Both the position numbers and the translations under genes were made by a program. Below the pieces are notes generated by a model. It did no database searches, was not told where the DNA came from, and saw only the letters and a list, made by a program, of their open reading frames with translations. Of a DNA stretch of 23,682 nt, positions 7,291 to 15,364 are shown piece after piece. Each line of letters opens with the position of its first letter. Position 1 is the stretch's first letter. Origin of the DNA: JAJCZB01 sp964350195 (GTDB lineage Bacteria > Babelota > Babeliae > Babelales > Vermiphilaceae); the NCBI GenBank assembly GCA_964350195.1, contig CAYGJB010000016.1, positions 1 to 23,682 of the forward strand, given 5' to 3'.

Positions 7291-8208
7291 TTATAAATCG
7301 AGCGTTTGCTCTACTATGCGTTTAGCGGCTCGTATCTTGGCAGAGCGACTAGAGGGATTTACGCTCATTTCTTCATGCGAAGGACCTACTGGCTTCTTGG
7401 TAAGAATTTCAAGATGTCCCTGCTCTTTTTGCTCTCTAAAAAATTGCTTTACAATACGGTCTTCTAAAGAATGAAAGCTAATACAAACAATCCGACCTGA
7501 TGACGAAAGAACCTTCATGGTCTGCTTTAAGAAAAGCTCTATGTTTCCCAATTCATCATTTACCTGAATGCGCAACGCCTGAAATACTCTCGTTGCAGGA
7601 TGAATGCCTGATTTTTTATTTCGAGGAACAATACGCTCAATAAGAGTTGCAAGCTGTTTTGTTGTTTTGAACGGCTCCTTTTTTCTATCTTCCACTATTG
7701 CGCGTGCAATTCTTCGCGAGTAGCGTTCTTGTCCATAAGTAAAAAAGATATGAGAAAGCTCTTCCACAGAAGCCTTATTGAGAATATCTGAAGCCCAAAT
7801 TTTTTGATGCCCTTGAGACATGCGCATATCAAGCATACTGTCTTTATATATCGAAAAACCGGGTCTTTCGGTAATTTGCATTTGAGATGTACCAAAATCA
7901 GCTAGTATACCATCAACATGCTTTATGCTTTTCTTTTCTAAAAGCCGTTCAAGATGAGCAAAATTACCATAAATCGGAATAAATCTCTCTCCAAACTCTT
8001 CTATTAAAAGTGGCCCATACTTATCTAGAGAGGTTTTGTCCCAATCCAATCCAATAACTTTACAAGTAGAATCTTCTAGTAAAATTGCTCGAGAATGGCC
8101 CCCACTACCAAAGGTAGCATCAACATATATACCGCCAGGCTTAATAGAAAGAAGATCAATGACCTCATCAATCATAACTGTTTTGTGAAAAAAAATTGGA
8201 GATTCCAT
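7291..8208 (-). CDS. rsmH: 16S rRNA (cytosine(1402)-N(4))-methyltransferase
   Basis: 305 residues, typical of RsmH/MraW. It transfers a methyl group from S-adenosylmethionine to C1402 in the ribosomal P site. Seen: FHKTVMIDEVIDLL (7-20), SAM-binding YVDATFGSGGHSRAIL (28-43), acidic IGLDWD (52-57), GILADFGTSQMQI (100-112), RPGFSIYKDSMLDMRM (115-130), HPATRVFQALRIQVNDELG, ISFHSLEDRIVKQFF, and the C-terminal SRSAKIRAAKRI. The start lies 10 bp after the murF stop, with no clear ribosome binding site, which suggests coupled translation. The gene order murF then rsmH is the reverse of the usual division/cell-wall cluster. Confidence 0.96.
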   Translation of the reverse strand: MESPIFFHKTVMIDEVIDLLSIKPGGIYVDATFGSGGHSRAILLEDSTCKVIGLDWDKTSLDKYGPLLIEEFGERFIPIYGNFAHLERLLEKKSIKHVDGILADFGTSQMQITERPGFSIYKDSMLDMRMSQGHQKIWASDILNKASVEELSHIFFTYGQERYSRRIARAIVEDRKKEPFKTTKQLATLIERIVPRNKKSGIHPATRVFQALRIQVNDELGNIELFLKQTMKVLSSSGRIVCISFHSLEDRIVKQFFREQKEQGHLEILTKKPVGPSHEEMSVNPSSRSAKIRAAKRIVEQTLDL

Positions 8209-8218
8209 TTATTACAAC

Positions 8219-9610
8219 TTATTTAGTACAACGTTCCACAAGATTCAATAATCCAACACCATTAGAGCCTTTAACTAAAATAAGATTGTCTTTACCATCA
8301 ACCATCTCAGCTAGTGCAAGCTCTGCTTCTTGCCATGTAACCACCCGTTTTGCTTTCACATTAATGGGAAGTGTCTTTTCAACCCATTCTACCAAATTTC
8401 CCACTAAAATCACCTTCTTTAACGAAGGCACCTTGCGAAAAAAACGCCCAATTTGACGATGCCAAAAGGGACTATTCACTCCGAGTTCGAGCATATCACC
8501 CAATACAGCTATTTTTACGGAGCTTGTCCCTATATGCTGAAATGCTGTTAATGCCGCTTTCATGCTTTCAGGATTAGCGTTATAACAGTCGCTAATCATA
8601 GTTCCAGTACCAATCTTTAATGATCTTCGCTCAAAGCGTCCTGCGACTTCAATCGGTTCTTGAATCGCTTCAATAATTTTTGAATGGGGAAGCATGAGTA
8701 TATACCCCACAGCTGCCGCAATCAAAGCACTATTAACCGCCCCCGCGTGTGGCTTTGAAAGAACTACATCGTATTTTTCTTTATATAGCTTAACTACACA
8801 TCTTGTATGTGCATCTACAAAGCGCATCTTACGAGCTTGAATTTGATTTGTTGTTTTTAAACCTACCTTTATCACCGGATGATGGTATGAAACAGAGGCA
8901 AGCAACGGCTGATCTCCATTAACAATCCCTATGTCATTCTCCGTAAAATATTTAAAGATGTTTCTTTTTTCTAAAGCAATATCTTGCAACGAACCTAGCC
9001 CTTCCATATGCGCATGCCCCACACTCGTTATCACTGCAATGGTAGGCTTAACAATTTGAGCAAGAAGAGCCATCTCTCCACGACGATTAACTCCCATTTC
9101 AAAAACAGCTACTTCGTGCTCGGATCGCAGTCGCAGCACATTAAGAGCAACACCAATTTGAGTATTCTGATTACCATAAGAGGCAACATATGATTTGCCT
9201 GCAACATAAAAAACCTTAGCTATCATCTCTTTAGTAAATGTTTTCCCTACAGAGCCAGTAACACCAATAATGGGAATATTAAATTGTTCACGCCAGGCTA
9301 TTGCTAGCTTAATTAAAGCTTTTTTTGGATTATCGACTACTATTAAAAATGTATCGTTAAGATTATTTTTTTTTAATTCTTGCTGACATTCAGTTAAAAA
9401 GTTTGAAGAAATTATCGCTCCGCGTGCGCCATTTTTACAAGCATTCACAACAAATTGATGTCCATCACATTGCTGCCCTGAAAGAGCAACATAAATATCA
9501 TCCTTTCGAATGTTTCGAGAGTCTATACTAAAAGAGAGATTAATTGGTATCGTTCCATAAATCGACGCGTCAGATAATATCTGACGAATAAAATTCTCAT
9601 CAAATTGCAT
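8219..9610 (-). CDS. murF: UDP-N-acetylmuramoyl-tripeptide--D-alanyl-D-alanine ligase
   Basis: About 463 residues. The enzyme adds D-Ala-D-Ala to the UDP-MurNAc tripeptide, the last cytoplasmic step of peptidoglycan precursor synthesis. Seen: N-terminal uridine-binding domain with SIDSRNIRKDDIYVALSG (28-45), ATP-binding GVTGSVGKTFTKEMI (116-130), GNQNTQIGVALNV (146-158), FEMGVNRRGEM (170-180), SVGHAHMEGLGS (196-207), a Lys at 215 where Mur ligases carry the carbamylated lysine, and in the C-terminal domain DCYNANPESMKAAL and VLGDMLELG. ATG at 9610 with AGGA eight bases upstream is chosen over the TTG one codon earlier. Confidence 0.96.
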   Translation of the reverse strand: MQFDENFIRQILSDASIYGTIPINLSFSIDSRNIRKDDIYVALSGQQCDGHQFVVNACKNGARGAIISSNFLTECQQELKKNNLNDTFLIVVDNPKKALIKLAIAWREQFNIPIIGVTGSVGKTFTKEMIAKVFYVAGKSYVASYGNQNTQIGVALNVLRLRSEHEVAVFEMGVNRRGEMALLAQIVKPTIAVITSVGHAHMEGLGSLQDIALEKRNIFKYFTENDIGIVNGDQPLLASVSYHHPVIKVGLKTTNQIQARKMRFVDAHTRCVVKLYKEKYDVVLSKPHAGAVNSALIAAAVGYILMLPHSKIIEAIQEPIEVAGRFERRSLKIGTGTMISDCYNANPESMKAALTAFQHIGTSSVKIAVLGDMLELGVNSPFWHRQIGRFFRKVPSLKKVILVGNLVEWVEKTLPINVKAKRVVTWQEAELALAEMVDGKDNLILVKGSNGVGLLNLVERCTK

Positions 9611-9682
9611 CAAAACATTCCTATTTCAGAGAAAAAGATGGTGGTTACATCGTCACTACTAGAATCGTTAACTTACACATTT

Positions 9683-11980
9683 TTATCGAATGACCCTCCG
9701 CGCTTTGCCTCCATCTGCAGGCATGATATAACCGCGATTCTCAAGTAAAGCAATAAACCGAGCCGAGCGATTATAGCCTATTCTGAACTGACGTTGAAGC
9801 AACGAGATAGAAACTTCTTCAACCTCACCTAAAAAAGAAATAATATCTTGGAGCAATCCCTCATCCTCCTGAGATACATCACTACCTAGGTCATCAGAAT
9901 TGCTTTGCGATATATCAAGATATTCAACAGGACGCTGAGAGCGAATGTGATTGGTAACCATCTCAATCTGCCCGTCAGAAACATATGCACCATGGATGCG
10001 CTTAAGTATTGACACTGTTGAATCTAGAAAAAGCATATCCCCTCTTCCTAATAATTTATCTGCTCCACCGCAATCAAGAATTGTGCGAGAGTCTACTTTG
10101 GAAGTTACACGAAATGAAATTCTACTTGGAAAATTAACCTTAATCAAGCCGGTAATTACATCAACCGATGGTCTTTGCGTCGCAACAATCATATGGATGC
10201 CCGCAGCACGGGCCATTTGAGTGATGCGCGTAATGAGATCTTCTATCTCTCTACCTACCGTTAACATTAAGTCAGAAAGCTCATCGATAACCACTACGAT
10301 ATTAGGAATGAGCTCATCTGAATTATTTCCGATAGCAATGTTGTAATCGAAAATATTTCGCGCCCCATACGTTGCCATTCTTTCATATCGATTATCCATC
10401 TCTCCAACTAACCATTTAAGAACCGGAATTGATTTTTTTGGTTCGGTAATTATAGGAAAAAGAAGATGGGGAATGTCGGCATAAAAAGAAAACTCTAACC
10501 GTTTTGGATCAATCAAAATCAACTTCATCTCGTCTGGCGTACGTTTGCATAAAAGACTAACAAGCATCGCATTTAAAGAAACCGATTTACCCGATCCAGT
10601 GGACCCAGCAATCAATAAATGGGGCATTTTAGCAAGATCTGAAACTACATTATTGCCAACAGTATCTTGCCCTATAACAAGAGGAAGTGAACCGGCAAAT
10701 TGTTCATATTCCTCTGATTGAACAACCTCAGAAAAGAGTACGTCTTTACGATCTGTATTTGATACTTCAAAACCAACAACTGGCCTACCGGGAATAGGGG
10801 CCAGAATACGAATGCTGTGTGCTCGAAGAGCAAGCGATAAGTCATCTTCGAGGGCTAATATTTTACTCAATTTTGTGTCGATCCCCGGTTGGTATTCAAA
10901 TAATGTGACCACGGGGCCATTTTTTATTGAAACTACATTGCCGTACACACCAAAGCGCTCTAGCTTCTCTTCTAGAGTACGCGCTCTTTCTTCTAGCTCT
11001 CTCTTGTAATTTTGATCTTCTTTATTTTCAGGTATACCAATAAAAATATCTCTACTTGGTAAGCCAAAGGATTTCGTTGAAAAGCTATCCTCTTTTTCGT
11101 CTTTATATTCATTGTTTCCTTCATTACTCTCAATCGATGTGAGCTGAACAATCTTAGTTGCTAGAGGCTCTCTAGAATTACTTTTCGGCTGCGTCGCTGG
11201 CTCAATTGCCTTTTCTTGATAGTGATGCTTTCGCAAAGGAAAGTATTCAATTTGCTTATGCTCGTCTGTTTCTAACAGCTGTGCTTCTTTTACCGTGGTT
11301 CCATCAATCAATTCAAAAAATAATTTATTCAAATAGCTCAACCCTCGAAACGATAAAGAGATCGGTATGTACAATGCCTGACGCACTTTATAAAAAACAC
11401 GATATTTTTGAACTAAGGAATAACTTGCTCGCAATATACGCGCTATTTCTTGAGCAATAGATATAAACGAAAAGCGAAACAATATCACAAGAGAAGCATG
11501 TAATACTGTATAGGCAATAAGCATTGATCCGATTTGATCAAAAAGACTATAAAGTCCCATAGAAATATAAAAACCAATATAACCCCCATAAAAAACTCCG
11601 GTAATAAAATTAATTTTATGAAGACTACAAAGAATAGAAACTGACATTATCACGCCTACACCCGCAACAACCCTCTCCCATTGATATTTCCACGAACCTC
11701 CAGAAGCCAACCAATAAATAAAAGAACCAAATAAAGCGACAACTAAATAGGCTGCCATCCCAAATAGAAAAAACAACGTCGCTGAAAGCTGTGCTCCAAA
11801 TTTTCCACACCAATTAGCGATAGGACGAGAAGAGGATGAAATAAAAAACCAAGACGAGTCAAAAGGGTTATGCGAAAAAAGCGCAATGGCTGCCATAAGA
11901 GTAATCACACCACTAATAAAGGCATAAATTTCTTTTTTATATGAAGAAAACAATAAAACTGATCGTTCCATAGTAAACAT
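9683..11980 (-). CDS. ftsK: DNA translocase FtsK/SpoIIIE
   Basis: 765 residues. It pumps chromosomal DNA through the closing septum. Order: about four membrane segments (roughly 20-36, 65-92, 104-120, 128-170), a short variable linker (about 230-320), the alpha domain, then the motor with Walker A GSTGSGKS (459-466), LILIDPKRLEF (487-497), Walker B VVVIDELSDLM (562-572) and VATQRPSVDVITGLIKVNFP (599-618). The C-terminal gamma domain (about 700-765, LLQRQFRIGYNRSARFIALL) is the winged helix that reads KOPS/SRS-type orientation sites. The linker is short as in SpoIIIE and small genomes. GAGGGGG precedes the ATG. murF follows after 69 bp, so they may be co-transcribed. Confidence 0.96.
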   Translation of the reverse strand: MFTMERSVLLFSSYKKEIYAFISGVITLMAAIALFSHNPFDSSWFFISSSSRPIANWCGKFGAQLSATLFFLFGMAAYLVVALFGSFIYWLASGGSWKYQWERVVAGVGVIMSVSILCSLHKINFITGVFYGGYIGFYISMGLYSLFDQIGSMLIAYTVLHASLVILFRFSFISIAQEIARILRASYSLVQKYRVFYKVRQALYIPISLSFRGLSYLNKLFFELIDGTTVKEAQLLETDEHKQIEYFPLRKHHYQEKAIEPATQPKSNSREPLATKIVQLTSIESNEGNNEYKDEKEDSFSTKSFGLPSRDIFIGIPENKEDQNYKRELEERARTLEEKLERFGVYGNVVSIKNGPVVTLFEYQPGIDTKLSKILALEDDLSLALRAHSIRILAPIPGRPVVGFEVSNTDRKDVLFSEVVQSEEYEQFAGSLPLVIGQDTVGNNVVSDLAKMPHLLIAGSTGSGKSVSLNAMLVSLLCKRTPDEMKLILIDPKRLEFSFYADIPHLLFPIITEPKKSIPVLKWLVGEMDNRYERMATYGARNIFDYNIAIGNNSDELIPNIVVVIDELSDLMLTVGREIEDLITRITQMARAAGIHMIVATQRPSVDVITGLIKVNFPSRISFRVTSKVDSRTILDCGGADKLLGRGDMLFLDSTVSILKRIHGAYVSDGQIEMVTNHIRSQRPVEYLDISQSNSDDLGSDVSQEDEGLLQDIISFLGEVEEVSISLLQRQFRIGYNRSARFIALLENRGYIMPADGGKARRVIR

Positions 11981-12000
11981 TACTCATCCCCCTCAATTAT

Positions 12001-12009
12001 TTATCCACA
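12001..12009 (+). other. Single perfect DnaA-box sequence
   Basis: TTATCCACA matches the high-affinity DnaA box exactly and lies in the 58-bp gap between uppP and ftsK. No second box was noticed nearby, so an origin is not claimed. It could regulate ftsK or be chance. Confidence 0.35.
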
Positions 12010-12038
12010 TGTTGCTCTATTTTATCGATCTAGGCTCT

Positions 12039-12842
12039 TTAAAAGCAATATTTCGTGTAATACCACGCTGAAATCACAAGAGGAATAATTATATAGATGG
12101 CCCAAAGCCACCAAAAATTTCTTTTAGCCATGCTATTCATAGCGCAGCACCCAGCAAATGCAACGATTGAGCCAATGGCCATAACAATCAAATCCCATCC
12201 TGAAAAAAGTAAAATTGCTTTTTGCTTTATCAATAATCCCATCCATCCTACAACAGCTGCCCCACAAAGAAGGGGAAACTGTAACAGCCAAGATATATCG
12301 AAAGCTTTTTTGCCCGAAAGTCCCAAATAGCTTGCTACTGCATAGACTGTCGCCAATCGAGAAACACCGGGCACATAGGCTACTCCTTGAACGGCCCCTA
12401 GCAATAGATAGTGGCGCATAGATAAATCAACTCCTCTCGTAGAACATTTTCTAGTGGAAATCAAAAGCATAAACGTTATTAAGAAACCTACCCAAAGAGG
12501 AATGATTACTCCTACTAATTTTATACATAGCACAATAGGAATAGTTACAAGATTAGCAGCAACAGTATAACCTGTTATCTTTAGCAGCAATCTCCAGTGC
12601 TTATGAAAATGGAAAATGAATTGATACCACCTTGGAGCATAAAAAAATATAATCACCAAAGCTGTTGGGGCGTGCAAAGCAAACATTACATATGGATCAC
12701 TTAAGATAACCGCAAGCTGCTTATACAAAAAAACATCCTGCAGTTTAATCAACCAAAGCATCAGCATAACATGGCCAGAACTACTGACGGGAAAACTTTC
12801 TGAAATGATTTGAAGAAGAATAAAAAAGGTAAAACTCAGCAT
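12039..12842 (-). CDS. uppP: Undecaprenyl-diphosphatase (UppP/BacA family)
   Basis: 267 residues, almost entirely membrane segments. It dephosphorylates undecaprenyl diphosphate so that the lipid carrier for peptidoglycan can be reused. Motif I is QIISESFPVSSSGH (11-24), keeping the (E/Q)xxxE pattern as Q11-E15 and the SSSGH. Motif II is PGVSRLATV (158-166), keeping the P-G-x-S-R core with Arg162 but with Leu and Val where Ser and Thr are usual. The rest is divergent, with little similarity to standard copies beyond these motifs and the YLGLSGKKAF loop. A GAG-containing site precedes the ATG. It is the first gene of the long minus-strand block. Confidence 0.85.
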   Translation of the reverse strand: MLSFTFFILLQIISESFPVSSSGHVMLMLWLIKLQDVFLYKQLAVILSDPYVMFALHAPTALVIIFFYAPRWYQFIFHFHKHWRLLLKITGYTVAANLVTIPIVLCIKLVGVIIPLWVGFLITFMLLISTRKCSTRGVDLSMRHYLLLGAVQGVAYVPGVSRLATVYAVASYLGLSGKKAFDISWLLQFPLLCGAAVVGWMGLLIKQKAILLFSGWDLIVMAIGSIVAFAGCCAMNSMAKRNFWWLWAIYIIIPLVISAWYYTKYCF

Positions 12843-13210
12843 TCTCAGCTCTTTTTAATACTGCAGCATAGCTAAAAACGCCACCCACACGTCCATCTGA
12901 AAATATTTTTCTTTACATTCGGAATTTCAACGTATTATATTATAGGGTGAAATTTAAAAATGATCGACTAGTACTTTAAATCGCAACTCGGTATTGCAAT
13001 ATGTGTATAGTTGATTTAGAGTGTGGAAGTTTATTATTTTAAATGTAGTAATGGTAAAAAATATAAAGCACACAGACAATACGAAAGGAGAGCAAGGGAT
13101 CAAAAAAATAAGTAGTGTTATCTCTTCTATAACCAACACGTCGATGATTCACACATCACCATTTTAGGTTATGTGCTGAAAAAAGAAAACAGATTAAGGG
13201 AGTTGTTATT
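12843..13210. promoter_or_regulatory. 368-bp divergent intergenic region between uppP and the first array gene
   Basis: For the minus strand a perfect TATAAT lies at 12939-12944, without a good -35, and could serve uppP. For the plus strand two candidates are seen: TTTACA (12912-12917), 17 bp, TTATAT; and TTGATT (13011-13016) with TATTAT 15 bp on. Either would give the first surface-protein gene a long leader (about 165-265 nt). The leader contains AAAGGAG at 13084-13090 with no start codon at a proper distance, and a 38-codon frame at 13051-13167 without a ribosome binding site. No protein gene is supported here. Confidence 0.35.
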
Positions 13211-15124
13211 ATGAATTCAGTTCTAAAAAAATTTTTATCGATTACCGCGCTATTAAGCGTTGTAGCGGTTCAAGCTAACTCAGTTACACCAACTTTGGTA
13301 TACCGCTCACAAGGCTTCCATGGTGATCGTCAAAGAGATGTGGGCATGGTTGGCCACATTAATCTTTACGACATGGAATCTTGGTACGGAACATTGGATC
13401 TTGGTATTGGCTACATGAGATCATTCAGAAACGATAGAATCGCTCGCTGTCTCTTCGGTGACGATTTACAATGTAACGACACCTGCAACAACCAAGTATT
13501 GGTTCAAGGTAGCAGCGTTGCAAATCGTAACGCTAACGCTTGGTTAGCTGATTACATGTACCTCAACTGCGATTATGATGGAAGCTTCAGTGTTAATCCA
13601 GTTATCCAAAACGTTGTAGTAGATCTAGATTTCTATCTAGGATTGGATGAATGGGTTAATGGCATGTATTTCAGAGCATATGGCCCAATTAATTGGACCA
13701 AATGGCAAACTCAGTTTTGCTCTACTGATGTAAGCTTAACGGACAGTTGCTCAACTGGCTACCTAACTCCAAGTGGTGATGAAGTTCTTCTCGATGGCTT
13801 AGCAAAATACTTCGCTGGTAACGCGCCTGCAAGCATCGACAATATCAATTTCCAACCACTTAAGTTTGCTAAAATGCCTAACTGTAACGAAACAAAAACA
13901 GGTTTTGCCGACCTTCGTGCTGAATTAGGTTGGAACTTCCTACAAGATGAAGACTATAGCTTAGGCGTAGGACTTCATGTTGCAGCTCCAACTGGTAACT
14001 CACGTAAGGCTGAATTCGTTATGAACCCAATAGTTGGTAACGCTAATCACTGGGAACTTGGTGGTACAGTTCATGGACACTATGTATTCTGGAGAAGCGA
14101 AGATGAAGAAAAACACTTCGGCTTTTATGTTGATGCTGTAATCACTCACTTGTTCAAAGCTAACGAACAACGCACATTTGATCTTAAAAACAAAAACAAT
14201 AGCCGCTATATGCTAGCGTCTAAATTTACCAACACTATCACAAATGGCTTAGCTGGTAACACAACTGCAGTTAATACAGTTTCTGCTGGTACTGCTGCAA
14301 ACGCTCAGTTCAACAATGTCTATGCTCCTGTAGCTAACTTAACTACAACAGACGTTAAGGTTGCTGTTGGTGTGCAAGCTGACGTTACTGCAATGTTCAA
14401 CTTCACTTCACAAGGATTCAGTTGGGATCTTGGGTACAACTTCTGGGCGCGTAGCTGCGAAAGCATCCAATGCCCAGACAATTGCGATCCATGCAACACT
14501 GATAGCATCTTCCTAACAGCAAACAAAGACACATGGGCCCTAAAGGGTGACGCTCGCATGTTTGGTTTTGCAATGAACGCTGATACCGGTACAACAGTTG
14601 CTATAGATGATGCAGTTGCTCTATCAGCTACTCAAAACAACGCTGATATCCACTCTGGTACTAACGCAACAACAACATCAACAACTCCTGCGCTTACCAA
14701 TATAGCTCTACAAAATGGTGGTGTTGATAATTCTCAGTTTGCTGTTGCTGGTACAGGCGCAACCCGTGCAGGACTTTCTCATACCCCTGGATTGGGCGGT
14801 GGTTTTGTAGCATCTAACCAAATCAAGACTTCAATTCAACCAGTATTCATCAAAAGTACTGATGTTCAACTACAAGAAACTCGCGGCCTCTCACACAAAG
14901 TGTTCACTAACCTGAGCTACACTTGGGATCGCGACAACTGGATTCCTTCTTTAGGAATTGGTGGTTCTGCTGAATTTGGTAAGTCTGAAAGTAATTGCAG
15001 CTCTGACTGTGATTCAAGCTCATCTTCTTGCTCAACAAGCTGCTCTACTAGCTGTGATAGCTGTGTAGATTGCTCGTTGTCTCAATGGGCTATATGGGTT
15101 AAAGGCGGACTGTCTTTTAACTAA
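13211..15124 (+). CDS. Predicted outer-membrane beta-barrel protein 1 of the tandem array (Cys-rich, probably highly expressed)
   Basis: 637 residues. Signal peptide with basic start and hydrophobic core, likely cut after VQA (22). Family blocks: YRSQG (31-35), SFRNDRIARCLFGDD (71-85), WLADY (111-115), LGLDEWVNGMYF (143-154), APTGN (259-263), GNANHWELGG (277-286), RTFDLK (321-326), NSRYML (330-335), NFWARSCES, WALKGDARMFGF, ALSATQ, TRGLSHKVF, SLGIGGSAEFG and closing strand SQWAIWVKGGLSF. Alternating aromatic/glycine strands and the near-terminal Phe fit a beta-barrel. Residues 596-621 hold seven Cys, including CxxxCxxCxxC, in what should be the last surface loop. Further Cys lie in loops near 88-92 and at CPDNCDPC. 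Codons favour AAC, GGT and GCT more than in later copies, hinting at strong expression. AAGGGAG precedes the ATG; hairpins follow the stop. Function may be porin or coat. Confidence 0.85.
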   Translation: MNSVLKKFLSITALLSVVAVQANSVTPTLVYRSQGFHGDRQRDVGMVGHINLYDMESWYGTLDLGIGYMRSFRNDRIARCLFGDDLQCNDTCNNQVLVQGSSVANRNANAWLADYMYLNCDYDGSFSVNPVIQNVVVDLDFYLGLDEWVNGMYFRAYGPINWTKWQTQFCSTDVSLTDSCSTGYLTPSGDEVLLDGLAKYFAGNAPASIDNINFQPLKFAKMPNCNETKTGFADLRAELGWNFLQDEDYSLGVGLHVAAPTGNSRKAEFVMNPIVGNANHWELGGTVHGHYVFWRSEDEEKHFGFYVDAVITHLFKANEQRTFDLKNKNNSRYMLASKFTNTITNGLAGNTTAVNTVSAGTAANAQFNNVYAPVANLTTTDVKVAVGVQADVTAMFNFTSQGFSWDLGYNFWARSCESIQCPDNCDPCNTDSIFLTANKDTWALKGDARMFGFAMNADTGTTVAIDDAVALSATQNNADIHSGTNATTTSTTPALTNIALQNGGVDNSQFAVAGTGATRAGLSHTPGLGGGFVASNQIKTSIQPVFIKSTDVQLQETRGLSHKVFTNLSYTWDRDNWIPSLGIGGSAEFGKSESNCSSDCDSSSSSCSTSCSTSCDSCVDCSLSQWAIWVKGGLSFN

Positions 15125-15133
15125 TGCACTTAA

Positions 15134-15161
15134 GCGGAAAGGGGATTGCGCCTCTTTCCGC
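15134..15161 (+). other. Stable stem-loop after array gene 1
   Basis: An 11-bp stem, GCGGAAAGGGG pairing with CCTCTTTCCGC (one G-T pair), with a 6-base loop. It starts 10 bp after the stop. No T-run follows, so it is more likely an mRNA-stabilising 3' element or a helper of the terminator at 15201. Confidence 0.55.
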
Positions 15162-15200
15162 CCTAAACTACATCCAGTTAAAACAAACAAATTAGTACAA

Positions 15201-15250
15201 AAGGCCCGGCGAAAGCTGGGCCTTTCTATTGCTCTCTTTTTTTTTAAAAA
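15201..15250 (+). terminator. Rho-independent-type terminator after array gene 1
   Basis: An 11-bp stem (AAAGGCCCGGC with GCTGGGCCTTT, one G-T pair) closed by a GAAA tetraloop, then a pyrimidine-rich stretch ending in a long T-run. The T-run starts about 11 bases after the stem rather than at once, which is slightly unusual. With the hairpin at 15134 it isolates gene 1 from gene 2. Confidence 0.75.
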
Positions 15251-15290
15251 CCAAAACAAGTATTTCAAGCCAACTTAAAAGAAGTTTTAG

Positions 15291-15319
15291 TTGATTTTTT
15301 TCATTACACCTTATATACA
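15291..15319 (+). promoter_or_regulatory. Promoter of array gene 2
   Basis: TTGATT (15291-15296), exactly 17 bp, TATACA (15314-15319). Predicted start about 15326, giving a leader near 40 nt. It lies between the gene 1 terminator and gene 2, as expected of an independent unit. Confidence 0.6.
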
Positions 15320-15364
15320 ATAAAACAGATAGTGTCATACGAACATATAAAAAGGAGTAGCAGT

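Noticed and set aside
12954..13139. A 61-codon minus-strand frame rich in Ile and Phe
   Set aside because: Lies in AT-rich spacer, composition follows base content, no ribosome binding site; not supported.
13051..13167. A 38-codon plus-strand frame in the leader of array gene 1
   Set aside because: No ribosome binding site before its ATG and no recognisable protein; chance frame is likely.
14996..15073. Cys-rich region as a metallothionein or ferredoxin-like cluster
   Set aside because: Ser-rich spacing varies among copies and it lies in a predicted barrel loop; no fixed ferredoxin motif is conserved across the family.
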